This document shows, piece after piece, positions 23,336-34,750 of a stretch of DNA of 64,000 nucleotides (position 1 is the first letter of the stretch; the number at the start of each line of letters is the position of its first letter). The position numbers and the translations under genes are program-made. Below the pieces are notes generated by a model. The model worked only from the letters and a program-made list of their open reading frames with translations, ran no database searches and was not told where the DNA came from. The stretch lies in contig CM034240.1 in NCBI GenBank assembly GCA_019916065.1, positions 35,825,389 through 35,889,388 of the forward strand, written 5' to 3'. Origin of the DNA: Vitellaria paradoxa (Eukaryota > Streptophyta > Magnoliopsida > Ericales > Sapotaceae).

Positions 23336-24450
23336 TTAAGGACTAGGTCTTCAACCTTGAAGCCTTTTAGCCTGACATTTCTACTATGGTATTGCTTCAA
23401 TTTCTGCTAGTAGGCTACTACTCGGACAACAGTTTGTAACTTTTTCTCTTTTGGTAAGTCTAGGTTAACCTTCATTGCTTTTTCATTTGTTTTCGGACCA
23501 CAGAGCTCAACCCTTGGGCTAGATAGACTGATCTCAACTGGGATTACTACTTTTATGCTAAAAGTAGGAAAACGGGGTGTGATTGGTAGGAGTCTGCTTA
23601 GTTGTCCTATAGGCCCATAGTATGCTCGGTAGCTCCCCTGCCCATAGCCCTTTTGCCTTCTCTAGCTTGGTCTTGATGATCTTCAATAGGGATATATTTG
23701 TCACTTTCACTTGGCCATTGGCTTGTGGGTACTCCAAAGATGAGTAGTAGTGATTGATGCTGAGCTGCTTGCAGAGCTCATTAAATAGACGTCCTTCAAA
23801 CTGTTTCCCATTGTCTAGCACTACAACTCTTAAAATTTTGAACCTACAAACAATTCCTTACCGTAAGAATTTTCTCATATTTTGCTAGGTTATGTTTGGT
23901 AGAGCCTCGGCTTTAACTCTTCTGGGGAAGTAGTTAGTGGCTACCACAATGAACTTTCTTTGACCTTTGCCCAAGGGAAAGGGACCAACAATGTCAATTC
24001 CCCATTGGAGAAAAAAGGCAAGGGCTCTAGATAGGAGTTAGCTCTTGAGTTGGCATCCTCGAAACATTGGTGAACATCTGGCACATATCACACCTCTTCA
24101 CCAGATTCTGCATATCCCTCTCTATGGTCGGCCAATAGTATGCAGCTCGTAGGATCTTCTTGGCCAACACCTTCCATCTTGAGTGATTCCTGCAAACTTC
24201 TTCATAGATCTCTCTTAGGACATAGTCTGCCTTTTTTCATTTGCACATTAGAGTAATGGCATAGTATGACCCATTTTATAAAAGATACCATTGATCAGTA
24301 TATACTTCACAGCTTGCTATTGAATCTTTCTTCGTTCATTCTGATCTTTAGGGAGAATTTCTTTCTCCAAATAATCCTAGATCAGTTTTGCTCACAAAGC
24401 CTTAATCTCGATTTGTTGTACCTCTAGTGTTCAGATGCTCGAAAAATTGA
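23336..24450 (-). pseudogene. Element A integrase (first part)
   Basis: Minus-strand blocks include the zinc-binding end RCDMCQ with YYWPTIERDM upstream (about 24180-24090), then LDNGKQFEGRLFNELCKQL and HYYSSLEYPQANGQV (23821-23700) and LWAYRTTKQTPTNHTPF (23620-23560). This is Tat-type integrase. The C-terminal piece before the break encodes a segment ending FKVEDLVL near 23340 and continues at 1847. Stops are frequent between the blocks. Confidence 0.85.
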
Positions 24451-24559
24451 GTATCTCCATTGGCACATCTGAGTCTTATTCTTTTGAAGAAGCTATTCTA
24501 GCGAGTTGATTAGCCTCCCCGTTGTCTGATCTGGGGACTTTCTCTAGCGTTTTCCTAGA

Positions 24560-24860
24560 AAATTTCTTGACTAAATCTTTGGCCACTTGATAGTACTCCA
24601 CCATACTTTCTTCTCTAGCCTTGTATTCTCCCTCACCTGCTCCACCACCAACTGGGAGTCACTTCACACAACTATCTAGTCTGTAGTCATTCTCTGAGCA
24701 ATCCAAAGGCTAGCTATCAAGGCTTCATATTCTGCCTCATTGTTGGAAGCTTGAAAATTAAAGTGCAAAGCATACTTAATCTTATGACCTTTAGGGGAAA
24801 CCGGCACAATGACTGTCCCATTTGCTCTTGAGTTAATAAGCTAACAACGTTTAAGATCTA
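24560..24860 (-). pseudogene. Element A archaeal-type second RNase H (aRH)
   Basis: The minus strand near 24760-24600 gives ASNNEAEYEALIASLWIAQ and then SDSQLVVEQV, the signature blocks of the archaeal-type RNase H found only in Tat-lineage plant retrotransposons. Two TAG stops sit where related proteins have other residues. The domain lies between the ordinary RNase H and integrase, as expected. Confidence 0.85.
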
Positions 24861-24949
24861 AATCTGCTCAGAGGCGGCTTTCTCGGAGGGAGCATCAGCC
24901 GTAGCCGTGAATTTTGTAATGAAGTTAGCTAGTGCTTGTCTTTTAATTG

Positions 24950-25345
24950 CCAATCATGGATTATACTAGATGTCAAATTGACTGAGCTCAATTAACCACT
25001 TCACCAACCTTCTGATGTCTCTAGTTTATGGAGGATGTTCTTTAAGGGCTGATCAATCAAGACCAATATGGTATGAGCTTGAAAGTATACCCTTAGTCTT
25101 CAAGCTACCATCACCAATGTGAAGGCAAGTAATTTCATCTTCGGGTATCGTTCCTCTGCCCCTCTGAGTGCTTGGCTAGTGTAGTACACTAGCTTTTGTA
25201 TCCCGTTTTCTTCCTTCACCAATGTCGAGTTGACTACAGTAGTAGCTACCACTAGGTGGAGGTAGAGCTCTTCTCCAGGATGGTCCTGCTGATCATAAGA
25301 ATTGTCTCTAAGTAACTTTAACTGTTAGAAGGCCTCTTCGCACTC
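24950..25345 (-). pseudogene. Element A RNase H
   Basis: The minus strand from about 25340 gives KWTIECEEAF, then LYLHLVVATTVVNSTLVKEE and VYYTSQALRGAEERYPK. These match the gypsy RNase H core of Tat elements. Only one or two stops fall inside, making it one of the better preserved pieces of A. Confidence 0.84.
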
Positions 25346-25349
25346 AATA

Positions 25350-26130
25350 GTCCACTTGAAAGCCTTTTTTAGGATCTTGAAGAATGGAAGACACGTGTCT
25401 AAAGATCTTGAGATGAACTTGTTGAGCGTGGCAATGCGACCTGCTAGCCTCTGCACTTTCTTGGTTGACCGCGGGGACTGCATCTCTAGGATCACTTGGA
25501 CCTTCTCTAGGTTTGCTTTAATACCTCAGCCAGATACTATAAAACCAAGGAACTTTCCAAAGGCTAACCCAAAAGTACACTTTGCTGGATTTAGCTTCGT
25601 TTGAAACCTCCTGAAGGTGTTGAACATCTTTATCAAGTCTGTCACATGTTCAGTCACCTGCTTGCTCTTCGCTAGCATATCGTTGACATAGATTTCCACA
25701 TTCCAACTGATATAGGATTTAAATATCAGATTCACTAACTGTTATATATGGCCCTAGCATTTTTCAGACCAAATGGCATGACCTCGTAATAATATAGACC
25801 CCGGTTGGCGATAAAAACTGTGTGCTCTTGGTCTTGTTCTGCAATTCGGATCTAGTTGTAACCTGAAAAGGCATCCATAAAAGAAAATACCTGATGACCG
25901 ACTGTTGAATTCACCAGCAAGTCAATTATAGGAAGAAGGAAGCTATCTTTGGAGTAGGCTTTATCCAAATCCGAAAAATCCATATATGTCCTCCACTTTC
26001 TGTTGGACTTCTTGACCATAACCACATTGGACAACTAGGAAGAGTAGTGTACCTCCTTGATGAATTTGGCCTCAAGCAATTTCTCCACTTCCTCAACTAT
26101 TACTTCATTTTGATCTGGGATGAAAACTCT
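25350..26130 (-). pseudogene. Element A reverse transcriptase
   Basis: The open stretch 26034-25852 carries NVVMVKKSNRKWRTYMDFSD and FSFMDAFSGYN. The next, 25735-25526, carries the catalytic box as IYVNDMLAKSK and then KLNPAKCTFGL and FLGFIVS. The first catalytic Asp of YVDD has become Asn. Positions about 25850-25740 hold the MPFGLKNA block with a stop. The family is clear, but the enzyme would be dead. Confidence 0.87.
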
Positions 26131-26199
26131 TCTTTTCTATTTAATTGGCTAAGCTCCTGAAAAAATGTTTAGATGGTGGGCCATCACCTTGGTGTCGAT

Positions 26200-26850
26200 G
26201 CAGGGCATATCCTCATGAGACCAAGCAAATACATCTAAGTTCTACCTTAGGAACTGCTTGAGTTCCACTTTTTGCTGGTTAGTAGTTGTGGTCCCTCTCT
26301 TGATAATTCTTTTATCATGTTCTTCTCCAGATCATCTCATGGCTCTCCTATTTTTACTTTTTCTTCATCCCTGACTTCCAACTCCTCTATAACTAAGGCT
26401 TCTTGGTTGGTATCTTCTTTAAGGGATGAGATATAGTATTCACTTACTACCCTCTAATTCCCTTTTACACAGCTAACCCCCCGATAGGAAACTTGAGGCG
26501 AAGGTGGTAAATCGATGTAACTGCTCTAAACTGGTTTAGAGCCCCCTACTAAGGATGATGTTGTAACCCAAGGAGCAGTTGACCACCAGAAAGTTCACCA
26601 TCTTGGTTGCCTACTCAAGCACAGTCCCTAGGATGATCAGAAGGTTAATGGACCCGATCGGCTCTACAGGATCTCCTATGAAACCAATTAACCTTGAGCA
26701 AATAGGGTATAGCTTCTCTTTCATGATCTCTATCTGCTCTAACGCTCTCCACTAAAGGATACTAGTAGAGTTCCCATTGTCCACTAAGATCCTCCATGTC
26801 TGGAAGTTAGCCACAATGGCTGATTGATTAGAGGGTCTTCATGGGGGTGG
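26200..26850 (-). pseudogene. Element A protease region
   Basis: Between gag and RT, the minus strand at about 26610-26540 gives MVNFLVV followed by an ILGR-like segment and a TSIYHL..KFP-type end. These are known blocks from the end of the Tat protease domain. The active-site box cannot be recognised with certainty. Many frameshifts are present. Confidence 0.6.
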
Positions 26851-26969
26851 CTTAGCTTTGAGGTCTCATCCTTAGTAAAAGTGATCAATTCTGACTCTAT
26901 TTTTCCCTCTTGATTAGCTACTTTGTAGACATCACTTCTTGATCTTTTCTGGGTTATCTGACATATGTT

Positions 26970-28458
26970 TTTCAAGCTAAGGAGGACTCACTTCCCCCTG
27001 CGAACCCTTATGATATGACCCTGATCTGTCGTTGACCCTGTTGCCCTCTGTTAAGGCTTCTCTTAGGTGGACTTCTTCAAGGAAACTCTTTCTACCATCT
27101 CGCCTATCTCTTCACTGCCTGGCAACGAACCCATTATACTTTTCTTTCTTGATTACTTCTTTAACCAACCTCTTCAGATCGAAACAGTCTTCTGTGTCAT
27201 GACTGTGGTCCCTATGATACAGGTAATATTTAGATCTATTCCTCAATTCAGGCGAGGCTTTCAACTCTTTCGACCATCTGAAATTTGGATCATTCTTGAT
27301 CATATAAAACACTTGTTCCATCCACAAATTCAAAGGAATAAAGTCCCTAGCTGACCTTGTAACCCCATCCCCTTATCTCCCATCCAACCTCTTGACTCAG
27401 AGGTTCTAGGTGCCTTCAATTCTCTGTTATCTTTGGGAACGTTTTGTTGCTTCTTCTTTGACCAAGAGGTTGTCATCTCAGTGTCTCGTTAGGCTTTTAT
27501 CATATCCTCTACATTCAAATGTTTCTGAGCCATAGACATCGATTCGGCCATAGTTGCTGAAGGTTTCTTAGCTAAGGAAAAAAATGAATCGACCAGGTTT
27601 TAGGCCACTTATAAAAGCCGTGAGTGCTACTTTTCCATCAGCGTCATCAATCTCTAGCTTCTCCCAATCGAACGAATTGATATACTCCCAGAGGGATTCA
27701 TCATTCGCCTGCCAAACCATCAGCAAATGCACTGGGTTTTTTTTCTATCTTTACCCACCAACAAAGTGTGAAATGAACAATTTGCTGGGCTGCTTGGAAT
27801 TCTCGATGATCCCAGGCCTGATTTTATTGAACCAAGCACGGGCTGAACCTTTCAAAGTAATGGAGAATACTCGGTACTTGATCTCATCAGGAGCTGCATA
27901 GAGGTACATTACCAAATTGTACGTATCTAAATGGTCCACTAGGTCTTTTCAACCATCATAGGGCTCCACTATAGGCATCTTAAACTTTGGGGCTAAGGGG
28001 CACTCCATCACTGTTGGAGTAAATAGGGTCCCTGTCCCGTCGATAATATCTTCCACAGTGTTGGGGGCTCTACAATACAGGCATGACTCCATCTACCTGG
28101 GCTGGCATGGCTCTGAATCTTTGCTTAATTGTCCCTGTATTCTCCATCTTCTTAGGTTCTACAATCAATCGATGGGGAACAATCTCGCTATGAGCCCATC
28201 CTCTGTGGCCGCAGCATTCCTTCGAGAAAGATTAAGTCAATCTTCATTCTTACCCACTATCTCTCCGTCACTATCGTTATGAACTATTTCACTATTTCCT
28301 AGACCACTAGCTAGTGGTTCTTGCTGTGGTGGCGGCAAAGGCAGAATAGGGGCCAAGCGATCAATGCGCTCCATGATGGCTTGTAAAGTTGCTGCTATGC
28401 CTAAGATTTGTCTTTCCATTGTAGCCATCCTATCTTCTCTTTGATTCTGGTTCTCCAT
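26970..28458 (-). pseudogene. Element A gag
   Basis: The start ATG at 28458 opens a 73-codon stretch (MENQNQREDRMATMERQI) with an N-terminal coiled-coil-like part. The gag domain is seen at 27939-27751 (MDHLDTYNLVMYLYAAPDE, then LKGSARAWFNKI). The C-terminal histidine/cysteine segment YYLYHRDHSHDTEDCFDLKR at 27240-27180 is the zinc-knuckle-like end typical of Tat gag. Frameshifts and stops separate the parts. Confidence 0.83.
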
Positions 28459-28805
28459 TGATGAAATTGATTAGCTTTGTCTCTTATTTATAAGAATGTT
28501 TTGTAGATTTGAGGATGAGGCCAAATTAGAAATCTTTCTTAATTTACTGAGATTTCCTTATTTAGATAAGGAAATCATCATATTTGTATCAATCAATTAA
28601 TTTTAACCCAATTCTGTTCAAACTTATTCTAACTATTCTAGCAAAGATCACGAGATTGTGATTATCGAATTCCTATATTTGCATCCTTATGCCTGGCTCA
28701 TCACCCAATCGGTACGCTGCCCGGCTTAAGGAGCTCGACCCGAGTTTGTTTGACCCCCGCAGCTTGAAAGGTCAACTCGCTCTCATTCGGGGGGCCTTTT
28801 TGTCA
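28459..28805 (-). other. Probable 5' leader or LTR remnant of element A
   Basis: The stretch precedes gag and contains a perfect 10-bp stem with a 4-nt loop (28552-28575, ATTTCCTTAT and ATAAGGAAAT). A GC-rich block at 28700-28800 unlike its surroundings ends in TTTTTGTCA at 28797-28805. On the minus strand this would be an LTR start TGACAAAAAGG. I cannot find a clear primer-binding site, so the boundary is tentative. Confidence 0.4.
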
Positions 28806-29574
28806 TTTTAATCAAGCGTGGAAATCTTCTTCATCAGTATATATTAATAAAAGAGCAGGAAGAACACAAATTAGATTCTATTTAAAACTCTACTTTTATA
28901 ACCATTAAACAAGTTCAACTCCTCATTAATACTCCAAGATGAAAAATATGTGCTTCAATAAGTACTGTTTTTCTCTCCTATGCATGTTTGAGGAAAATTA
29001 AGTCGGGTGACAATTATATATACATATAAATATATATTGACATAATGTGGTATGATGATACAAGCATGCTCAACTTGCTTTCAAAATTAGATTATTATCC
29101 ACAATCTAGAAAATATATATATTTTTAATTCTTTTTTAGTTTTATGTGTGGTAGCGATGTATTATTTCTTGTGTTTAAGGTCATTTTTATTTTACGCTTC
29201 TATATTTTTATATGTAATACTTAACTCATTCACAGTTATGAATAAACCGCCATAGTTTAAAGTTGTTTTTTTTTTTTTATTTATGAAAGTATATTTTTTT
29301 GATCATGAAGAGTAATTCAAACATATTTTTTGAAAATTAAATTTAGAATCAATTAAAATAATAAAATATTACCTCACAAGTTTTTATATATATATTTATG
29401 TACTTGTTTTTACCTCCACACTATTTGTAATGGTTATTTATTGAAAAAAAAAAAGAATACGTGAAGTGTAGTATCAAGCAATCAGGCAAACAACAAGTGT
29501 GAAAAAATAAAGTGACACAAAGATTTAACGTGTAAACTCAAATTGAGAAAAATTACAAAATTCTTCCACTGTGG
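28806..29574. other. AT-rich intergenic stretch, nothing recognised
   Basis: I see no ORF, RNA gene or repeat boundary here. It is very AT-rich with T and TA runs (for example 29264-29280). Confidence 0.6.
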
Positions 29575-29681
29575 TCCTGTTTGGTAACATTTTTATTTTC
29601 TGTTTTTCTATATTTGTTTTCATATTTTTGAAAATTAAAAACAAAAAACGCGTTTGATAAAAATGTTTTTATTTTCTTGTT

Positions 29682-29724
<43 letters not shown>

Positions 29725-29745
29725 GTTATCAGAATTGGACTAAAA
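29575..29745. mobile_element. MITE-like element with TTTGGTAACA ends
   Basis: The left end GGTCCTGTTTGGTAACA (29576-29592) and the right end, read inverted from about 29742 (AGTCC, then TGATAACA), match loosely. The interior has an A39 run at 29684-29722. Elements with GTTTGGTAAC-type ends are common plant MITEs. No target duplication is visible, so this is a weak call. Confidence 0.35.
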
Positions 29746-29969
29746 AGGGCAACACCCTGGGAGGTGTTTTTATGTTGTTTTTCTTTTTTTTTTTTTCATG
29801 AAAACAAATATTATGCCCTAGCATGTGGATCTTGAAATAGAGAGCATGGCAATTGAGTCATAAGCTCTAACAAAGCGGCTGCTTAGTGACTCGAAAGTTG
29901 AGCCACCAGTGAACTCAAGAACAAGCTCTTCGAATCAGTACATCGCTCTTCCTCTACCAGGTACTGTCT

Positions 29970-29990
29970 TCTTTTACTTCTTCTTCTTCT

Positions 29991-30022
<32 letters not shown>

Positions 30023-30185
30023 CTCCCCGAACCACTTTCTTCTTCTTCTTCTTCTTCTTAATTTTCTACCCCCTCTCTCTATCTCTTTCTTTCTCTCCAT
30101 GAGCCAAGCAATTCGTTTGTCACTGTCAAATGGGCCTCATCTTCTGCATTATCATCATCATCATCTTCTTCTTCTTCTTCTTCTC
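29970..30185 (+). repeat. CTT, CT and TCA microsatellites
   Basis: Runs of CTT (29970-29992, 30041-30058), CT (29995-30021) and ATC/TTC (30150-30184) lie close together. CT-rich blocks like these are frequent in plant 5' leaders. An ORF from 30130 is just the translation of these repeats, so I do not call a gene. Confidence 0.8.
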
Positions 30186-30339
30186 TAGTGCAATGATGAT
30201 TTGGTCCCTGCATCTCCAGCTACCCAATCTAGGTCTACCCCTTCTCTTTTTATGGTCTTTTTTTCTTCTTTTGTTGCCAAATTTAGTCTCACTCGAGCTC
30301 TCTTTGTACAACTGCGGTAAAAATTTTAACTTGCCTTAA

Positions 30340-32635
30340 TTTTTTCCCCAAATTTGTGCAGATCTATGTTAACCCTATTTTTTTTTTATTTTTTTGCTCA
30401 ACAGTATGATTGTTAAATAAACGGGACACAAAAAAACCATCTGAAAAGCCTCCTTGACATTATGTGGTGAACATTTTTCAATTTGTTATTTTATTTTTTT
30501 GTGCTTAAATGATATTGTGTGTTTTGATGATCTGAGATTTGAGCTAACTATTTTTCTGGTTTGTGAGAATAGTGCTTTATTTATTTATTTTTATTTATTT
30601 CATCTGAGTTGTTTTGATGATTGTATACTTAGCTTATTTTAGGGCATATATACAATTTCAAGATTTTTTTTTTCGTTTCTTTGTTTTTTTGGTGGTAGTT
30701 TAGTTGACATTTAGAGAGCTTTCAATGGGTGCACAATAAAAAGTGGTCTTTATCATGTTTTCATGATTTATAACAATTAAGATCACGCCAATGGAAAATA
30801 TTTCTTTGACAGTGGCAATAGGATATTGGATTTCTATATTATTCTCATCTCTATGTTTGAAGCCATATGAAATTTGCAATTTTAAAGCCTAGGCTCGACC
30901 TAAAAATAGATCAACAGAATTAACAACCAACTTGCTGTTGAATTAACAGAAATATACTGAGAGTAAAATTAATGGTAGAGGATTGATTCCAAACTACCAT
31001 GAAATTTGGTGATTCAATATGTCTACTCATTCTCGAAGTTGTCATACTAATCCAACTGTACCATCCTTTGACTACTCTTTCAATTTGGATTCTTTTACCA
31101 TCCTGTATTAACGTTATATTATATATATCTATATATATTTGGCTACTGTATTGTATTCATACTAAGTTCAATTATATACAATAGTTTGGTTGAAAGGGAT
31201 GTTTAGAGCTGATGGGTTGAGCACATAACAATGTTTCACCTTGTAGAAACTACTGATTCGCAATGATTGTGTTCGTATCTGCCAGTGTGGATCATTTCCC
31301 TCAAGGTTTTGTGAACTTAGGTTGGGATTTTCAATCAAAATAACAAGTAAATGAAAAGAAAGAAAAGACTGTCAATTGTGCATCCAAAAGTTTATTCAAT
31401 AAATATGTGCCTCTTAGATGGATAGTAGATCATTTTTCTATTTTTTGGTTTTCCTTTCTCACGTACATGTATACAAATTTGAAAAGAGGTTTGGACTGCG
31501 TATGTTGATTTCTTTGCTCATATTCAAAATAAAGTCTGAAAATTTGTCAATATTTAACTTTCGCTCGAAGTTTGCTGCACTGCAATATTGTGTAGTTTGT
31601 ACAACTACACATTATTGTGGTTCCACCTGTTCTATAAGTTCCAGATTTATTCTTCTGATACTTTTAAGCCACTTTTACTTTCAAGCCATTTTCCCTTAAC
31701 ACATCAGATAGTATGCATTAGTTGTGTTATCTAAGTCTTTTGGAAACAATCACTTTAATTACCTGAGGGTAAAGCTGCATACACTAACCCTCCCCAGATC
31801 TATATAGGTGAGAGAGTCATGTACTTGGCCTGCCCATCGTTATCTTATATGGTGGCTTTATTTGTGTTATGGTACTTTGGATATTGCATGTTCTTTTTTT
31901 GCTTATCTCTGAGATTATTTATGTGAAATTTATACTATGTACAACTTATCTTTGTTTCTACTTATAATGCATTGGTTTTTAGGCATCTATTATCTACAGC
32001 ACATGGATGTTTTTCTGCCCTAAGGTAGGAGGCATTCACCCTACACTGCAATAATTCTTGTTGATATTACCTTTGTTGGACCTCCTGAGGTTGTTCTTGG
32101 CATTAATTTTATATCTATGCTTTTTCTAGCTTACATGAGAAATTGGAGTCCACAAAATAAAAAATAAGACACTATCTGATATTGTACTTATTATGCAATT
32201 TGCACCGTAACATTTTGAAATAAATGCCAAAAGATTTACAGATTGTGTAAAAAAATTATGAGTATGGTTTAAATTGCCTCTGGTTACAACTTTATGTTTA
32301 AGATCACCCTACATTATCACCATTATTCATAGTAATGTTAATTTGATTATGCGAATGCAAAGTTCAATCAATATTATTGACCAAACTATAGATATTTGTT
32401 AAAGGATCCTATTAAATAATGATATTTGTTCCTTGAAAATTACCTGGCCCCTAGCTCTTTAGTTGACCTTGCCTTGCTTAACCTCAAGCATAGCAATTTG
32501 AAATCTGCTTTCTTTTTTAATTGTTCTAGTTGTTTGTCTTTGTGCTTGGAGTAGTATTTTTATCCATTTGCAAGATTTTCAAGTTTGTAATTATGAACTA
32601 ATGATGGTTTTGATTTAATGTGCATTCAATTTGCA
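30340..32635. other. Intergenic stretch with one SINE-like fragment
   Basis: This is AT-rich DNA with short T runs. Aside from a SINE-like fragment at 31765-31845 I find no coding sequence, no RNA gene and no clear element ends. Confidence 0.55.
31765..31845 (+). mobile_element. SINE-like fragment (Au-type 3' part)
   Basis: The sequence GAGGGTAAAGCTGCATACAC, then CCTCCCCAGATC and CTTGGCCTGCCC, follows the order of words at the 3' end of plant Au-type SINEs (GGTAAGGCTGC, CCCAGACCC, CTGGG..GCCC). No target duplication or head region is seen. Confidence 0.4.
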
Positions 32636-32759
32636 GCCAGTTTGGGATACATGGGAGAAAAACCAACATATGGAGAATGCCCATTGTGAATTGGTGCCAA
32701 AGGATAAGTTAAAAAGTTATATCCATCAAATAGTCAAATACTTTCATGTAGAATATTAG
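32636..32759 (+). other. Possible orphan exon, 41 codons, unrecognised
   Basis: A good splice acceptor context (TTTGCAG ending at 32637) is followed by an open stretch beginning PVWDTWEKNQHMENAHCEL and ending at a TAG near 32757. Composition is more coding-like than its neighbours. I do not recognise the product, and no matching upstream exon is evident. It may be chance. Confidence 0.2.
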
Positions 32760-34220
32760 TAGAATAACTTGTCCAAGCACCACATGACAGTTCAGTTAGG
32801 AATCAAATTCAAGAGCCTAAGCCATAGTTAGATGGCTAACCAGAAAAATCAATGACCTTTTCTTTACTTTCTGGTTCAAGGCACAAAGAGTCTCATCTGA
32901 AAACAACTAAATTGTGTAAATTGGTGTTTGGGGGGGGGATGGACAATTACTACTTTAATTCTATGGTTGAGGATATAACAAACACGCACCATAACATATA
33001 TGATTATGAGATTGTTTGAAAATATAAGACATAGAGTTCAATAGAAATTAGTATCTCATTTTTAATTTTTATCTTACGAGTACAATAATATTTATTGGAA
33101 TAACATCTCCATGAGTCACTGAAAAAGATATCCTAATGGAAAATATGTAATTGAATGTGGAATAATAATTAGATGAGTGATGATATTTTATATTCAATCT
33201 CATACTCAATGAAACAAACATGGCGTATATTGATTGATTGTGTCCAGATTTCTACTCTAGATCTAACGTTTCGAGTTTTACTAATGTAACACTTTGCAGG
33301 TTACAGAGTTTATTTGGGGTTGTTATATATATTTGATTATATTTCAGTGTATAATTTCTTGTGCATTTAATTTTAGGATCACACCATTTTAAATATAAAA
33401 TGATCCTAGAAGAGGAACTAGAAAAGTATTGGTTCCCTACTCTTTTTCTAGGTACTTCTTGAATCCAATAAATTAGCATTTTCAGTTGGTGGAGCTTGCA
33501 AAACCTAGCATCCATTATTCCAAGGTCCTTTATTGTCTGATTGCACTTTTATGTGGCCTTTACAAGTCATGAAAATAAAACTAGAGTTTTTTTAGAGAGA
33601 AAATAAGAAAAGAAAATAAAGTAGGGCCCCCATTATATAATCTGAAAACTAATATTTATACTCTCCAAGAGTTATATTTAAATAAGGAAGCAAATCCTAC
33701 TTTTGGATTGTGTGATGGGAATGGTAGGATATTAACATAGGTATAGTGCTTGAGGGGTCTGGGGTTCTTTGTTGGCTCTATTTCTAAAGTCTTTATCCTT
33801 TCTTTGGTTGAATTGGTATGGAACTCATACCTCTTTTATATTCAGGATAATTGTAATGGCGAGTAGTCAACATAACGTAGGCATTGTTGAGGAAGATGAT
33901 ATAGTAGCACTTGATGTTAAGGGAAATGATGACAGATAAACCAGCCCATAGCCAAAGAATGAAAAGATTTTCGTTAGTTTGATGGATGAAGAGGTGAAAA
34001 AGGAAAATAGGCGTGGACCTACATAAGGGAGTAAATAGTGGCCAAAGCTGGTTATGCTTATACTACTGATTAGTGGCCCAACAAGTACAACCAACTATAG
34101 ATTTTGTTTAATAAATTTTAGCAAATTTTGAAATAAACTCGTGTTAGATGAGACCCTATTGCAAATATTGTCACAGCTCCAAATGAAGTTTGGGAAAGAC
34201 TTTTCAAGGTAGTTTTAAAT

Positions 34221-34567
34221 TGTTAGATGTTGTCCCACATCGGCCCGAAGTAAAAATTACTTGTCCCTTATAAGAGATGGACGTCCCTCACTTTAACACC
34301 TAGGTTTTAAGTTTGAGGCCCCTACTCTTGTGTGTTGTTGGGTCTCTTTAACATGGTATCAGAGCGGGCTTTTAATTGGACCTCACCATAGTCCACGCTA
34401 AGCCTATGTCCATGTGGGCTAGCGTGAGGGAGGCTGTTAGATGTTGTCCCACATCAGCCCGAAGTAAAAATTACTTGTCCCCTATAAGAGATGGACGTCC
34501 CTCACTTTAACACCTAGGTTTTAAGGTTGATGCCCCTACTCTTGTGTGTTGTTGGGTCTCTTTAACA
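34221..34567 (+). mobile_element. TRIM: miniature terminal-repeat retrotransposon
   Basis: Two 133-bp terminal repeats (34221-34353 and 34435-34567) begin TGTTAGATGTTGTCCCACAT and end CTCTTTAACA. I count four mismatches between them. The primer site TGGTATCAGAGC (34354-34365) abuts the first repeat and the purine tract GTGAGGGAGGC (34424-34434) abuts the second. A perfect 5-bp duplication TAAAT flanks it (34216-34220 and 34568-34572). There is no coding capacity, so movement would need proteins from another retrotransposon. It is the cleanest element of the window. Confidence 0.95.
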
Positions 34568-34580
34568 TAAATTATTTTTT

Positions 34581-34750
34581 TATATTATTCTTCCTTCCAA
34601 GAATTAAGTTATATAAACTTCTTATTATTCTTTCGGTCCAGTATTTAGTTATATAAACTTTTTATTATGCCTCATTTGCAGTATTAAGCTATACAAAATT
34701 GTTATTATTCTTCTATTCCATTATTATGTTGTATAAATTTTATTCTAATG
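34581..34750. repeat. 40-bp imperfect tandem repeat, four copies
   Basis: Unit starts near 34601, 34641, 34681 and 34721 with GAATTAAGTTATATAAACTT, GTATTTAGTTATATAAACTT, GTATTAAGCTATACAAAATT and TTATTATGTTGTATAAATTT. The spacing is exactly 40 bp. A half unit precedes at 34581. It lies between two exons of the Myb/SANT remnant, i.e. in its former intron. Confidence 0.85.

Larger units (their letters stand above)
1..28805 (-). mobile_element. Element A: decayed Tat-lineage Ty3/gypsy retrotransposon, split by element B
   Basis: The element runs on the minus strand in two segments, 23331-28805 and 1-1852. Between them lies element B, flanked by the duplicated target CCCTT. Order along the minus strand is gag, protease, reverse transcriptase, RNase H, a second archaeal-type RNase H, integrase, then an opposite-strand ORF. 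The extra RNase H and the antisense ORF after integrase are known hallmarks of the Tat lineage. Stops and frameshifts run through every domain, so it is long dead. The 3' LTR lies beyond the left window edge and the 5' boundary near 28805 is my estimate, based on a CA end at 28804-28805 and a change in base composition. Confidence 0.82.

Noticed and set aside
30130..30339. Plus-strand ORF beginning MGLIFC, 69 codons
   Set aside because: It is mainly the translation of TCA/CTT microsatellites, with no recognisable domain.
33000..33230. Tourist-type MITE ending near AAACAAACATGGCG
   Set aside because: The right end looks suggestive, but no matching left end or TTA/TAA duplication was found.
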